This document shows positions 7,193 to 15,284 of a DNA stretch of 33,976 nucleotides, piece by piece. The DNA comes from JAXLWB01 sp046328715 (GTDB lineage: Bacteria > Chloroflexota > Anaerolineae > Caldilineales > Caldilineaceae): assembly GCA_046328715.1 (NCBI GenBank), contig JAXLWB010000073.1, forward strand, positions 1-33,976, in the 5' to 3' direction. Numbering within the stretch: position 1 is the first letter of the stretch; each line of letters begins with the position of its first letter. Position numbers and translations under genes: made by a program. The notes beneath the pieces were generated by a model that was not told the DNA's origin, searched no databases, and was given only the letters and a program-made list of their open reading frames with translations.

Positions 7193-8530
7193 ATGCCCAC
7201 AATTAATCTCGTTACCTCCGTTCCTGGACCCAAAAGTCTGGAGATCGTCCGCCGCCGCGAGGCAGCCACGGCGCGTGGCGCATCCAAGTTAACCCAAGTG
7301 GCCATTGCCAAAGCGCAAGGGGCTGCTGTGGTCGATGTTGACGGCAACACCTTGCTCGACTTTGCAGGTGGCATTGGCGTGCTGGCAGTTGGCCACAATC
7401 ATCCGGCAGTTGTTAACGCCCTGCATCAACAGGCCAATGATCTGGTTCATCTTTGCGCGATTGTCGGCAGCTACGAAGGCTATGTTGAAGTGGCCGAATT
7501 GCTCAATCAGGTGACGCCGGGCACCCATGCCAAAAAGAGCGTGTTGCTTAACAGCGGCGCCGAAGCGGTCGAGACAGCGGTCAAAATTGCGCGTGCCTAC
7601 ACGGGTCGCCCTGGTATCGTCGTCTTCGAAGGAGCGTACCACGGACGCACCAACCTCACCCTGGCGATGACGAGTAAGTATGCGCTCTTCAAGAAAGGTT
7701 TCGGCCCCTTTGCGCCCGAAATCTATCGTCTACCTTTCCCCAACGTCTACCGTCGGCCCGACGAGATGAGTGAAGAGGGCTTTGTTGAGTATTCGATCAA
7801 GCAGCTTGAAAACGCCATGATCGCCCAGATCGATCCGTCGATGATTGCAGCGATTGTGATTGAGCCGGTGCAAGGCGAAGGTGGCTTTATTCCCGTACCG
7901 CCGCGCTTCTTGCAGCGTATTCGTGAGCTGTGCACTCAGCATGGCATCGTCATGGTTGCGGATGAGATTCAGGCCGGCTTCGGGCGTACGGGGCAACTCT
8001 TCGCCGTCGATAACTACGGTATCGTCCCTGACCTAATGACGGTGGCCAAGTCGTTAGCGGCGGGTATGCCCTTGGCGGCGGTGGTAGGCAAGGCTGAGAT
8101 TATGGATGGGCCACATCCTGGCGGCTTGGGTGGCACCTACAGTGGCAACCCCCTTGCCTGTGCTGCGGCGGTGCAGGCCATTAAGATCATCAGCGATCCA
8201 GCCTTCTTGGCCCGAGCGCGCCAGGTTGGGGAACGCTTCCGCACTCACTTGGAAGCGATTCAGGCTGAGTGTCCGTTGGTTGGCGATGTGCGCGGTTTGG
8301 GCCCAATGTTGGCGATTGAGTTTGTGCAGAACCGTGAGAGCAAGGTGCCTGTACCGGTAGAGTTTGTGGGCAAAGTAACAGCGGAGACGTTGAAGCGTGG
8401 CTTGATCACCATTCGTTCTGGTCTTTACAGTAATTGTCTGCGCTTCTTGCCGCCGCTCAACATCTCTGATGCTGAGATCGATGAAGGCATGGCGATTGTG
8501 CGCGAGGCGGTGCGTGTGGTGGTTGGATAG
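7193..8530 (+). CDS. gabT: Class III PLP aminotransferase, 4-aminobutyrate aminotransferase-like
   Basis: A 445-residue fold-type I aminotransferase of class III (omega-amino acid group). Visible features are LLDFAGGIGVLAVGHNHP (substrate/PLP region), LNSGAEAVETAVKIAR (phosphate-binding loop), FEGAYHGRT, VIEPVQGEGGF, VADEIQAGFGRTG with the PLP aspartate, and the Schiff-base lysine K286 in TVAKSLAAGMP. GabT converts GABA and 2-oxoglutarate to succinate semialdehyde and glutamate. Putrescine, beta-alanine or ornithine-type omega-amines are alternatives. The frame is open from 7109, but ATG 7193 aligns with the family start and has CAGGA upstream. A strong terminator lies about 230 bp downstream, after a nested palindrome. 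Confidence 0.88.
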   Translation: MPTINLVTSVPGPKSLEIVRRREAATARGASKLTQVAIAKAQGAAVVDVDGNTLLDFAGGIGVLAVGHNHPAVVNALHQQANDLVHLCAIVGSYEGYVEVAELLNQVTPGTHAKKSVLLNSGAEAVETAVKIARAYTGRPGIVVFEGAYHGRTNLTLAMTSKYALFKKGFGPFAPEIYRLPFPNVYRRPDEMSEEGFVEYSIKQLENAMIAQIDPSMIAAIVIEPVQGEGGFIPVPPRFLQRIRELCTQHGIVMVADEIQAGFGRTGQLFAVDNYGIVPDLMTVAKSLAAGMPLAAVVGKAEIMDGPHPGGLGGTYSGNPLACAAAVQAIKIISDPAFLARARQVGERFRTHLEAIQAECPLVGDVRGLGPMLAIEFVQNRESKVPVPVEFVGKVTAETLKRGLITIRSGLYSNCLRFLPPLNISDAEIDEGMAIVREAVRVVVG

Positions 8531-8570
8531 GAAACCAGACCGCCACTTTTCGTACAAGCGTGTAGGAAAG

Positions 8571-8712
8571 CTAATAGACAAAGCAAAGCAAAGATGGATC
8601 CTTGTAGGGGCATCCGCTTGCTGGTGCCCTGCTTGCATCATCGAATGGGCAACCGCAAGGGTGTGCCCCTACACATTGTGATCATGCAATGTCTATCTGC
8701 TTTGTCTATAAG
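8571..8712. repeat. Nested palindromic element with GTAGGGGCA core
   Basis: The outer arms TAGACAAAGCA (8575-8585) and TGCTTTGTCTA (8698-8708) are exact. The inner arms TGTAGGGGCA (8603-8612) and TGCCCCTACA (8664-8673) are exact. A third pair, CTTGCTGGTGCCC with GGGCAACCGCAAG, lies inside with two mismatches. The whole could fold into one long hairpin. The core 'GTAGGGGC...GCAAGGG...GCCCCTAC' resembles a dispersed intergenic palindrome I recall from Chloroflexota genomes. No coding content. Confidence 0.75.
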
Positions 8713-8762
8713 TTTCGACGCCTGTCACCGTGAAGTGCCGATCCATTTGGTTTGTAAAACAA

Positions 8763-8810
8763 AAAAGAGGCGATGTAGGAGTGATAACCACTCACTACAT
8801 CGCCTCTTTT
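8763..8810. terminator. Strong bidirectional intrinsic terminator
   Basis: AAAAGAGGCGATGTAG (8763-8778) pairs perfectly with CTACATCGCCTCTTTT (8795-8810). The stem continues inward as GAGTG/CACTC around ATAAC. A-runs before and T-runs after make it work on either strand. It probably ends the aminotransferase transcript. Confidence 0.85.
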
Positions 8811-9076
8811 ATTCCTGCGAATGAGTGCGATAAAAAATAATAAGAATTAATAAATCCTGAATATAGTGTACCACAACTGACGGAAAAGAAAGATAACAAA
8901 TTGCTGACAGTTTTGACAGGTCGCGTCTCAAAAACCCGTCTCGAACGTCATCATTTTTATTTGCAGTAAAATCTAAACGCTCTTCTGTGTGCCAGCGTAC
9001 CTACCTTACCGGTAATCTATGCTATAACACTGGCGTCGATTATCATTCAATCCCACTCAATCAAAGGAAAATTCAA

Positions 9077-9865
9077 ATGCGTAAAATTGCACAGTTGAAT
9101 CGACGTACTTTCCTCATGCGCATGGGGCATGGCTCGTTTGCATTGGTGGCTGAAGTAGCGTTAGGTTTAGGGCGAAGAGGAATCGCAGTGGCACTGGGAG
9201 GATCTACATTGGCAGCCGCTTGCTCGCCGATTCAACGTGTGGCTGAGACTGCATCGCCATCCACCGCTGCTGCATTGGATGCTGTCAATTACTTTCCAGT
9301 TTTTAATCAGTTTGTTAATGCCTTTGTGTTGGTGCGTGGCAGTGAAATTGCCGTGGTGGACACCGGTATTGAAGGTACAGAACCGATGATCGGTGAGGCC
9401 ATCAAAAGTGCTGGGCTAGACTGGGGCGCAGTGAATCACCTAATCCTAACCCATTATCATCCTGATCATGCAGGGAGTATGGGCGCAGTATTGGCGTCGG
9501 CTACCAAGGCGACTGCCTATGCGGGCGAAGCGGATATTAGCCAATTGCCAGTGAAAACAGTTCAGGCGCTTCAGGATGGGGATGAGGTTTTTGGCTTGCA
9601 GGTGATTGCGACGCCTGGTCACACGGCGGGTCACATCTCTGTGTTCGATCCAGTAGGGTCTCTCTTGGTGGTTGGCGATGCAATGACTAACCAAGAAGGT
9701 GTACTTGCGGTCTCTCCTGCTCAGTACACTGCAAACATGGATGAGGCGGTTGCCACCGTGAAAAAGTTGGCTGGACTCAAATTCGACAAAATGGTCTTTG
9801 GTCACGGCAATGAGATTAGCAGTGGCGCGTCCGAGGCAGTGGCAAAGTTGGCGGCCACATTGTAA
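9077..9865 (+). CDS. Metallo-beta-lactamase-fold hydrolase with Tat/lipoprotein-like leader
   Basis: A 262-residue MBL-fold protein. The leader has a twin-arginine motif (RRTFLMR from residue 9), a long hydrophobic stretch and LAAAC, a lipobox-like site with Cys49, suggesting Tat export folded with metal and a lipid anchor. The metal site is LTHYHPDHAGS (H126, H128, D130, H131), then TPGHTAGH, VVGDAM and FGHGNEI: a full binuclear set. The substrate could be a thiolester, lactone or another small molecule; sequence does not decide. ATG 9077 with AAAGGAAA upstream is chosen over an upstream in-frame ATG at 8987. An Arg pair within the hydrophobic part of the leader (near residue 33) is unusual. 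It is convergent with the next gene. Confidence 0.87.
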   Translation: MRKIAQLNRRTFLMRMGHGSFALVAEVALGLGRRGIAVALGGSTLAAACSPIQRVAETASPSTAAALDAVNYFPVFNQFVNAFVLVRGSEIAVVDTGIEGTEPMIGEAIKSAGLDWGAVNHLILTHYHPDHAGSMGAVLASATKATAYAGEADISQLPVKTVQALQDGDEVFGLQVIATPGHTAGHISVFDPVGSLLVVGDAMTNQEGVLAVSPAQYTANMDEAVATVKKLAGLKFDKMVFGHGNEISSGASEAVAKLAATL

Positions 9866-9908
9866 CCTTCCGAGCGCTAATCTACTATAGATTAATCTTA
9901 CAGGGAAA

Positions 9909-10017
9909 GAGAGCTCTGTCATTCTGAGGAGCGGCTGTTTGCGACGAAGAATCTTGGTTGGACAACGCAAGATTCTTCGCTCGAAAAAGCCCTCGCTCAG
10001 AATGACAGATTGCTCTC
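9909..10017. repeat. TGTCATTCTGAG / CGAAGAATCT palindromic repeat
   Basis: Two nested exact inverted repeats: CTGTCATTCTGAG (9916-9928) with CTCAGAATGACAG (9996-10008), and CGAAGAATCTTG (9945-9956) with CAAGATTCTTCG (9968-9979). GAGAGC/GCTCTC extends the outer ends. The words TGTCATTCTGAG and CGAAGAATCT are ones I recall as a dispersed intergenic repeat in many bacterial genomes. Here it separates two convergent genes and could also end both transcripts. Confidence 0.8.
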
Positions 10018-10024
10018 TACTCTT

Positions 10025-11953
10025 TTACTTCTCCTTTACAAAGAGATTCATGTCCATGTGCTCCCAAGTGGGGCTGGCAATGATCTTGAAGTTGACCTTG
10101 CCCTCGGCTGCAGCATCGGAAACGCTCTTTGCTTCTGGTCCACCAGCCAGCGTGGTCTTGTCCAGATAGTCTACGTCACCACTTAATAGTTGTGCGACCA
10201 ACTGAAGTGTATCCTCGACGATCACGATCGCAATGTGTTCGGCCCCCACTTTGCCTTGATAGTACGGATTGCGGTCAAAGGTCATGCTCTGGCCCTTGAC
10301 CCAGTTGGTCAAGACATAGGGTCCAAAGCTTAACGGGTTCTGTGCAATCTCGGGCAGTGTAGTCCATTCATTGGCTGGCACATCGACCAGTTTGCGCCCA
10401 TCACTCAACACTTGGTGGCTGGGATAGGTTGCCACTGCCGGGCTGATGGTAAAGGGGGCCGCAAAGTAGGTCGGATCTTGCACGCCGGGCCAATAGGTGA
10501 TGGTGTAAGCCAATTCACTGTCGCTAAAGCTGATGTTACTAAGTGCATCTGTCTCGGTACCAAACTCATCACAGGTGTTGAATTCAGTCGCTCCCGAGGT
10601 CCGATCACAGTTGATGCGGAAGGCGAGCTTGAAGTCGTCAATCGAGCCAGGGGTGCCGTCGCTCCAGGTATATGGATTCCACTGATAGGTGACGACCAAC
10701 TGCGGCATTTCGAGTTCACTGGAGCCGTCGTAGACGACTGTCTCGCCATCGATCAGCAGTTCGGTTCCCTTTTCCAATTTGACAGGTGCACCAGCCTTGG
10801 AATAGACAGTGTCGCCTGCCTTCACCTTCACCTTATTATTGGTTGCCAACCCTGATTCGATCGTGCTCATCTGCTTTTGCAGTACAGCCTGATAGTCGTA
10901 GCTGTACTGCGTATTGTAGATGCCGCGCCCGATCTGATTGGCGACATTAGCAACGTTGGCGTTTTCCACCAATCCCCACATCGAAGCAGGTTCCTGCGAG
11001 AAGCCGACGACAATCGTATCCTTGCCTTCCATCGACCAGTCGGCAACGCTGGCTGAGCCATTTTCCGTTGGATCAGGGCGCAACCCTTGTAGTTTTAGGT
11101 TCCAGGCTTCTGCTTCGGCACGTTGGAAGAGTGGAAGCGAAACCATGTCTTCGGCGAATTTCTCCTGGACGATGTCGTAGTACTTGGCGCGCTCGTCACG
11201 GTTGAGTGTGTTGACTGCCGCTACTACTGCGTCGCTGGCCTCTTTGTTGCACCAGCCCATATCGTTCTGTCCCAGCCAGTTATTGGTGGGCAGCGGAATC
11301 TGGTCACAGGCGTAGAGCGAACGTCCACTCGGATCAGCTTGACCGGTCCAGGCAAAGAGACCCAACTCGAAATCACGTACGGCGATACCGGTTGTATCAC
11401 CAAACCACCAGGAGGCGGGCACGTGCTGACGAATCAACAAAATGCCACACTCGGCCAACTCTTGTTCCATAATGGCGGCAATGGTCTGGCGTAGATTGGA
11501 TGCGGTCGTGGTGAGGGTCAGCTCAAGCGTGTCGCCATTGGCATTGGTACGGAAATCGGCTCCCTCTGCCTGTGTCCAGCCAGCCTGCTCCAGAAGTGCC
11601 TTGGCGGCTTCGGGATCAAAGGGATAATCCGTATAGGGGCCACCATAAGCCCAGTGACCTTTGGGGATCCACGAATCCATACGTAAATTAGCCTGGTCAG
11701 CTTGAGGAACATAGGGGTAAGCGGCGGCGATCAAGGCGTTGCGGTCGATGCATTGGGCAATGGCTTTACGTACGTTGATGTCACTCAGCATTGGGTGCGG
11801 GCGAGTGAGATCGCCACTGGAAGCGGCCGCTTGTTGATCCCCGCTGGCTTGACCTCCAGCGGCTGAGCCTGGTGCAACTGTATTGGCGGGCGCACATGCG
11901 GTGATGAGTAGAGTCAGGATAGCCAGCAAGCTAAAGACAAGATTTTTTCTCAT
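10025..11953 (-). CDS. ABC transporter solute-binding lipoprotein (SBP_bac_5), circularly permuted
   Basis: A 642-residue lipoprotein (LITAC, Cys20) with a Gly/Ala/Gln linker to about residue 50. Motifs of the OppA/DppA family are all present but in rotated order. First come those of the usual C-terminal half: VRKAIAQCIDR (61-71), FDPEAAKALLEQAGW (112-126), FELGLFAWTG (195-204) and PLFQRAEAEAW (274-284). Then, from residue 312, come those of the usual N-terminal half: DTIVVGFSQEPASMW (312-326), YTWSDGTPGSIDDFKLAF (428-445), GPYVLTNWVKG (544-554), RNPYYQG (561-567) and SGDVDYLD (591-598). The protein ends at PTWEHMDMNLF, which normally leads into VRxAI. TTAGGAG precedes ATG 11953. No permease is adjacent on this strand. 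The ligand is probably a peptide, oligosaccharide or acid sugar, undetermined. Confidence 0.9.
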   Translation of the reverse strand: MRKNLVFSLLAILTLLITACAPANTVAPGSAAGGQASGDQQAAASSGDLTRPHPMLSDINVRKAIAQCIDRNALIAAAYPYVPQADQANLRMDSWIPKGHWAYGGPYTDYPFDPEAAKALLEQAGWTQAEGADFRTNANGDTLELTLTTTASNLRQTIAAIMEQELAECGILLIRQHVPASWWFGDTTGIAVRDFELGLFAWTGQADPSGRSLYACDQIPLPTNNWLGQNDMGWCNKEASDAVVAAVNTLNRDERAKYYDIVQEKFAEDMVSLPLFQRAEAEAWNLKLQGLRPDPTENGSASVADWSMEGKDTIVVGFSQEPASMWGLVENANVANVANQIGRGIYNTQYSYDYQAVLQKQMSTIESGLATNNKVKVKAGDTVYSKAGAPVKLEKGTELLIDGETVVYDGSSELEMPQLVVTYQWNPYTWSDGTPGSIDDFKLAFRINCDRTSGATEFNTCDEFGTETDALSNISFSDSELAYTITYWPGVQDPTYFAAPFTISPAVATYPSHQVLSDGRKLVDVPANEWTTLPEIAQNPLSFGPYVLTNWVKGQSMTFDRNPYYQGKVGAEHIAIVIVEDTLQLVAQLLSGDVDYLDKTTLAGGPEAKSVSDAAAEGKVNFKIIASPTWEHMDMNLFVKEK

Positions 11954-12297
11954 AGAATACTCCTAAATCTATGGTTTACGAAGACAAAATTTGCAAGATG
12001 CAGTGTGCAAGTTGCATGGCGCGACAAACTAAGCTGGATGGGCGATTTTACCAATAGAGGATCAATCGGACTTACAAGCGCGACAAGGCAAAGAGGAACA
12101 GCCTCACTTTCCGTCAAACGACTGCGTAAGTCCAGGCAGCGTGACAGGCGGAACTGGGCATGGAGTATTCTGGGCGACTACCGATGCGCACTGGGCAAGT
12201 GGCGTATCAGTAAGGGTAGCGTAACTTTGAGAATGGAGGCTATCAAATTGTTGCAAGCTTGTGGAATGTACGGTGTAAGATGCGCCTAGCCGACGAC
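11954..12297. other. 344-bp intergenic region, no gene seen
   Basis: This is the upstream region of the solute-binding protein gene on the minus strand. Near 11990-12017 the plus strand holds tandem words GCAAGATGCAGTGTGCAAG, which look like one arm of a word-type palindrome with no clear partner. A 94-codon plus-strand frame at 12005-12289 has no recognisable features and atypical, Arg-rich composition, so I do not call it a gene. No convincing promoter or riboswitch was found. Confidence 0.5.
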
Positions 12298-13689
12298 TTA
12301 CTGGCGGCGTATCGGATGGCAACTGCCAAAGGGTGAAACGAACTCAAGCTGGGAGGCTTTTGGCGCAAAGCTAATCACATAGAGATGACCGACATCCTCG
12401 CCGTTGAAGGAGCGCCCTACAGCGGTGACCACATAATCCGTAAGGCTATCCCCGTTGACGTCACCAATACCAAAGGCATCGACACCCAACGCATCTTTGT
12501 CAATTGCGCCGGTGACTTCATGCAAAACCGAGCCATCCATGCCGGAATAAACATAGACTTTGCCGCCTTGCTCCACACCTTCGCTGCTTTGCCAGGACGC
12601 AATCGCTAGGTCGGCATAGCCATCCCCGTTAACGTCGCCGACGGCGCGGCCTGGGCCAATCCCGTCGCCTGCTGCTGTGCCCTCAAAGACATAGAGCGTT
12701 GCGCCATCTTTGCCCGAATAGATATAAACCCGCCCCACGGCTTGCTCTTCACCTCGGTTGGCCGCATAATCGCCGATGAAGAGATCCGGCGTGCCGTCTG
12801 CATTGACATCGCCAGCACCGGAGGCGAAGAAGGTGCCAAAGGTGCGGCTACGACTTGTTTCTTCTTTGGGTTTGAGCGTAAAGAGTAGGTTCCCATCTTT
12901 GCCCGAGAAGACATACGCTTCCCCCATCGCTGTTGGGCCAGCATTGGGCGCAGCAGCCACCACATCGGGTACACCGTCGCCTTCAAGATCGCCAACACCA
13001 CCCACTCCCACCCCGAGCTGACCCTGCGGAAATTCACCAAGCTTCTCCCAAAGCACGGAGCCATCGACGCCAGAAAGCAGGTAGATCCGTCCGGTTTGCG
13101 TCAGGCTTTCGCTTGCATTGGCACGTGGCGCGCCAATCACTAGATCGCTCTTGCCATCGCCATCGACATCCCCCACCCCGTTCACTGCTGCCCCGAAACC
13201 TTCCAGCACGCCGGACGGGCTGGTCAAGGTATAGACCAAGGTATGGTCGCTGCCGGAATAGACCGACACGTACGCAGTTGGCCCAAATGCTCCGATCACA
13301 TAATCCAAGGTGGAATCTCCGGTTACATCACCTGCATTGGCAAGTGAATAGCCCAGGCGGCTACCATCCGGTCCCTTCACTTGATTGAGCAAGGCACCAC
13401 TCTTGCCATCGTAGATATAGGCGCTGCCAGTGCTGCCATTTTCGCCGCCAAAAGGAGCTGAGGTTGCAAACTCATGGATGCTGTCACCGTTCAGGTCGCC
13501 TAGATCCGCTCCTACCCAGCCGTAATTATCGCCCACCGCCTCGCCCTGGAGTGAGAAAAGAATCTGGGCATTGCCCTCCACAAAAGGCGAACTTTGGGCA
13601 TAGATGGGCACACCGACTGTCAGCACAAACAGGGTACAGAGTAGGAAGGCGCGGCGCATCGCCCGCACAAAATGTGAGGTTCTCATCAT
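12298..13689 (-). CDS. Secreted FG-GAP repeat (integrin alpha-type beta-propeller) protein
   Basis: A 463-residue exported protein: signal peptide MMRTSHFVRAMRRAFLLCTL onward ending near IYAQSS, then seven repeats with calcium-loop motifs. These are GDLNGDSIHEF, GDVTGDSTLDY, GDVDGDGKSDL, GDLEGDGVPDV, GDVNADGTPDL, GDVNGDGYADL and GDVNGDSLTDY. Each is followed by hydrophobic V/I-x-G/A and a later YVFSG/YIYSG-type strand. Seven FG-GAP units fit a closed seven-blade propeller, with D-x-D-x-D-G loops binding Ca2+. The usual role is adhesion or surface binding; the partner is unknown. ATG 13689 (or the adjacent 13686) follows AAGGGAGAG. An upstream frame extension to 13767 lacks a ribosome-binding site and would spoil the signal peptide. 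Confidence 0.9.
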   Translation of the reverse strand: MMRTSHFVRAMRRAFLLCTLFVLTVGVPIYAQSSPFVEGNAQILFSLQGEAVGDNYGWVGADLGDLNGDSIHEFATSAPFGGENGSTGSAYIYDGKSGALLNQVKGPDGSRLGYSLANAGDVTGDSTLDYVIGAFGPTAYVSVYSGSDHTLVYTLTSPSGVLEGFGAAVNGVGDVDGDGKSDLVIGAPRANASESLTQTGRIYLLSGVDGSVLWEKLGEFPQGQLGVGVGGVGDLEGDGVPDVVAAAPNAGPTAMGEAYVFSGKDGNLLFTLKPKEETSRSRTFGTFFASGAGDVNADGTPDLFIGDYAANRGEEQAVGRVYIYSGKDGATLYVFEGTAAGDGIGPGRAVGDVNGDGYADLAIASWQSSEGVEQGGKVYVYSGMDGSVLHEVTGAIDKDALGVDAFGIGDVNGDSLTDYVVTAVGRSFNGEDVGHLYVISFAPKASQLEFVSPFGSCHPIRRQ

Positions 13690-14011
13690 GCTCTCCCTTG
13701 TAAAATTGCAATTGTGTGGAATTTGAAACGTGGGGCAGAGGACGCTTGCAGACGCCTGCTCTGCCAACCTTGTTTTGGAAAGTTACAAGATGTAGGTTGC
13801 TATGGGCGCAAGTATCGGCAAAGGGTGGGCAAACATTTGCCGGTCACTAGCAGAATTGCCTGCTCTACGCATCGCCGGGCGACTCGGCGAATGCGAGAAA
13901 GACGTTCCTGGTGTGAAGAGGATAACAACTATTTTGACAATGCGCTATCAAAAAATTGGCAAATTTACCCGATTTTTGTGGTAAACAGCGTATTTGTAGC
14001 TTGCTTGTTCA
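13690..14011. other. 322-bp intergenic region, one hairpin, no gene seen
   Basis: The spacer lies between the AraC stop and the FG-GAP start, both on the minus strand. GGCAGAG (13734-13740) and CTCTGCC (13759-13765) can form a 7-bp stem with an 18-nt loop. No T-run follows on the minus strand, so it is not a clear terminator. No riboswitch consensus was recognised, and the short frames here lack features. Confidence 0.5.
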
Positions 14012-15004
14012 CTACTTGAACAATTGCGTATAACCCGACGAAGAGAGAATGGACATCGAGTCATGCATGTTGGTCACGCCATTCTTCTGGCTTTGCTGCA
14101 TCTGATAGAGCGATTGTAGATCAGATGGTGTGATGCCGAAGGTGTTGCGAAATGCCTGTGTAAAGTGGCTATGACTGGAATAGCCCAGGTTGAGCGCCAG
14201 GTCAGTTAGTTTGCCACAACTCTCCTTGACCGCCTCAAGCGCCGTGCGCAGCCGTAGCTGGTTAAGGTAGTTGTGAACAGTGGCACCGGTCTGTTGACGG
14301 AAGATGCGACAGAGCAGATAGGGCGATACGTAAAGCTGTGCTGCCAACTCGTTGAGAGTCAACTCCTGATCGTATGATGTGGAGAGAATCTCTTGGGCGG
14401 CGATGGCAATGTCGCGATGTTGGCGCAAGGTCTCTTTGCGCACAGGTCCTGCATCTGGACTCTTCAGATAGGCCGAACGGATCACATCGTCCAGGATGGT
14501 CATCGACATCTCTTCGACAAAGTTTTTGTCGGGTTTCTCTTCCTGGAGCAGATGTTCAACCACGATGCGCTGGCGCAGATAACTGCTTGGTTCGCTAGGT
14601 CCGAAGCGCACGGCAAACGGGCGATCAATCCGTTCTTCTACCGAGGGATCGTAGCGCTTCATGGCGTCGATCAGGATTTCCGGGGCAAAGGCAAACCATT
14701 CACAAAAATCACCTCGCTCCGAGATCTTCTTCCGGCTAAAACCCTGATGCAGATTGTACATGGTGACCAGATTGGGATTGGCGACGATGCTATCGCCGTT
14801 GTCATAGTTAATCTGCACACTGGTACGTGGGAAAACGATAAGATGACCATTCACGACCCGGTCAGGTGCCTCGAAATCCGGGCGATTGGCATCGCGACGA
14901 TAGGTGGCGATGCGTACTAGATCGCTGGAAAAGATCACTTGGGCCGGTTCGGGAGCAGGTTGTGCTGGGGGAAAAAGTGGCGACGGTACAGCAAGATAGG
15001 ACAT
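14012..15004 (-). CDS. AraC family transcriptional regulator
   Basis: A 330-residue regulator. The N-terminal ~170 residues resemble a cupin-like AraC sensor part (GHLIVFPRTSVQINYDNGDSIV region). The C-terminal ~100 residues are a double helix-turn-helix: ELTLNELAAQLYVSPYLLCR, FRQQTGATVHNYLNQLRLRTAL, LTDLALNLGYSSHSHFTQAF and RNTFGITPSDLQ, which carries the AraC signature. ATG 15004 has GAGGT upstream. It is divergent from the alcohol dehydrogenase across 280 bp, the classic arrangement for a regulator of the neighbouring operon. It may control the dehydrogenase, transporter and dehydratase genes and perhaps both binding proteins. Its inducer is unknown. Confidence 0.92.
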   Translation of the reverse strand: MSYLAVPSPLFPPAQPAPEPAQVIFSSDLVRIATYRRDANRPDFEAPDRVVNGHLIVFPRTSVQINYDNGDSIVANPNLVTMYNLHQGFSRKKISERGDFCEWFAFAPEILIDAMKRYDPSVEERIDRPFAVRFGPSEPSSYLRQRIVVEHLLQEEKPDKNFVEEMSMTILDDVIRSAYLKSPDAGPVRKETLRQHRDIAIAAQEILSTSYDQELTLNELAAQLYVSPYLLCRIFRQQTGATVHNYLNQLRLRTALEAVKESCGKLTDLALNLGYSSHSHFTQAFRNTFGITPSDLQSLYQMQQSQKNGVTNMHDSMSILSSSGYTQLFK

Positions 15005-15284
15005 CGGCTACCTCTAATACTGGGCTCAACTTGATAAACAATTACAGATTGTGAATCTTACTCAATAGAGCGAGTTCATGCAAGCTATAAAAATTCCAAT
15101 CCTCGCTAAATCAGCAATCCAATTAACGTTTAATTCTGTGGCGAATCCGGCATTGTTGTATCATCTGCTACAGACCGTCATTTCACAAAACCAAGAGTTC
15201 TAACTGAAATCACTTGAGCCAACGCAGAAGGGTGACAAATAGGGTTGTCCTGATTTGCAATGGCCTCACACAAAGGAGCGTCTT

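Noticed and set aside
12005..12289. 94-codon plus-strand frame in the gap before the first binding-protein gene
   Set aside because: No ribosome-binding site, Arg-rich atypical composition, no recognisable motif; probably chance.
13690..14011. c-di-GMP or other riboswitch upstream of the FG-GAP gene
   Set aside because: The GC-rich hairpin there lacks the conserved bases of riboswitch classes I know.
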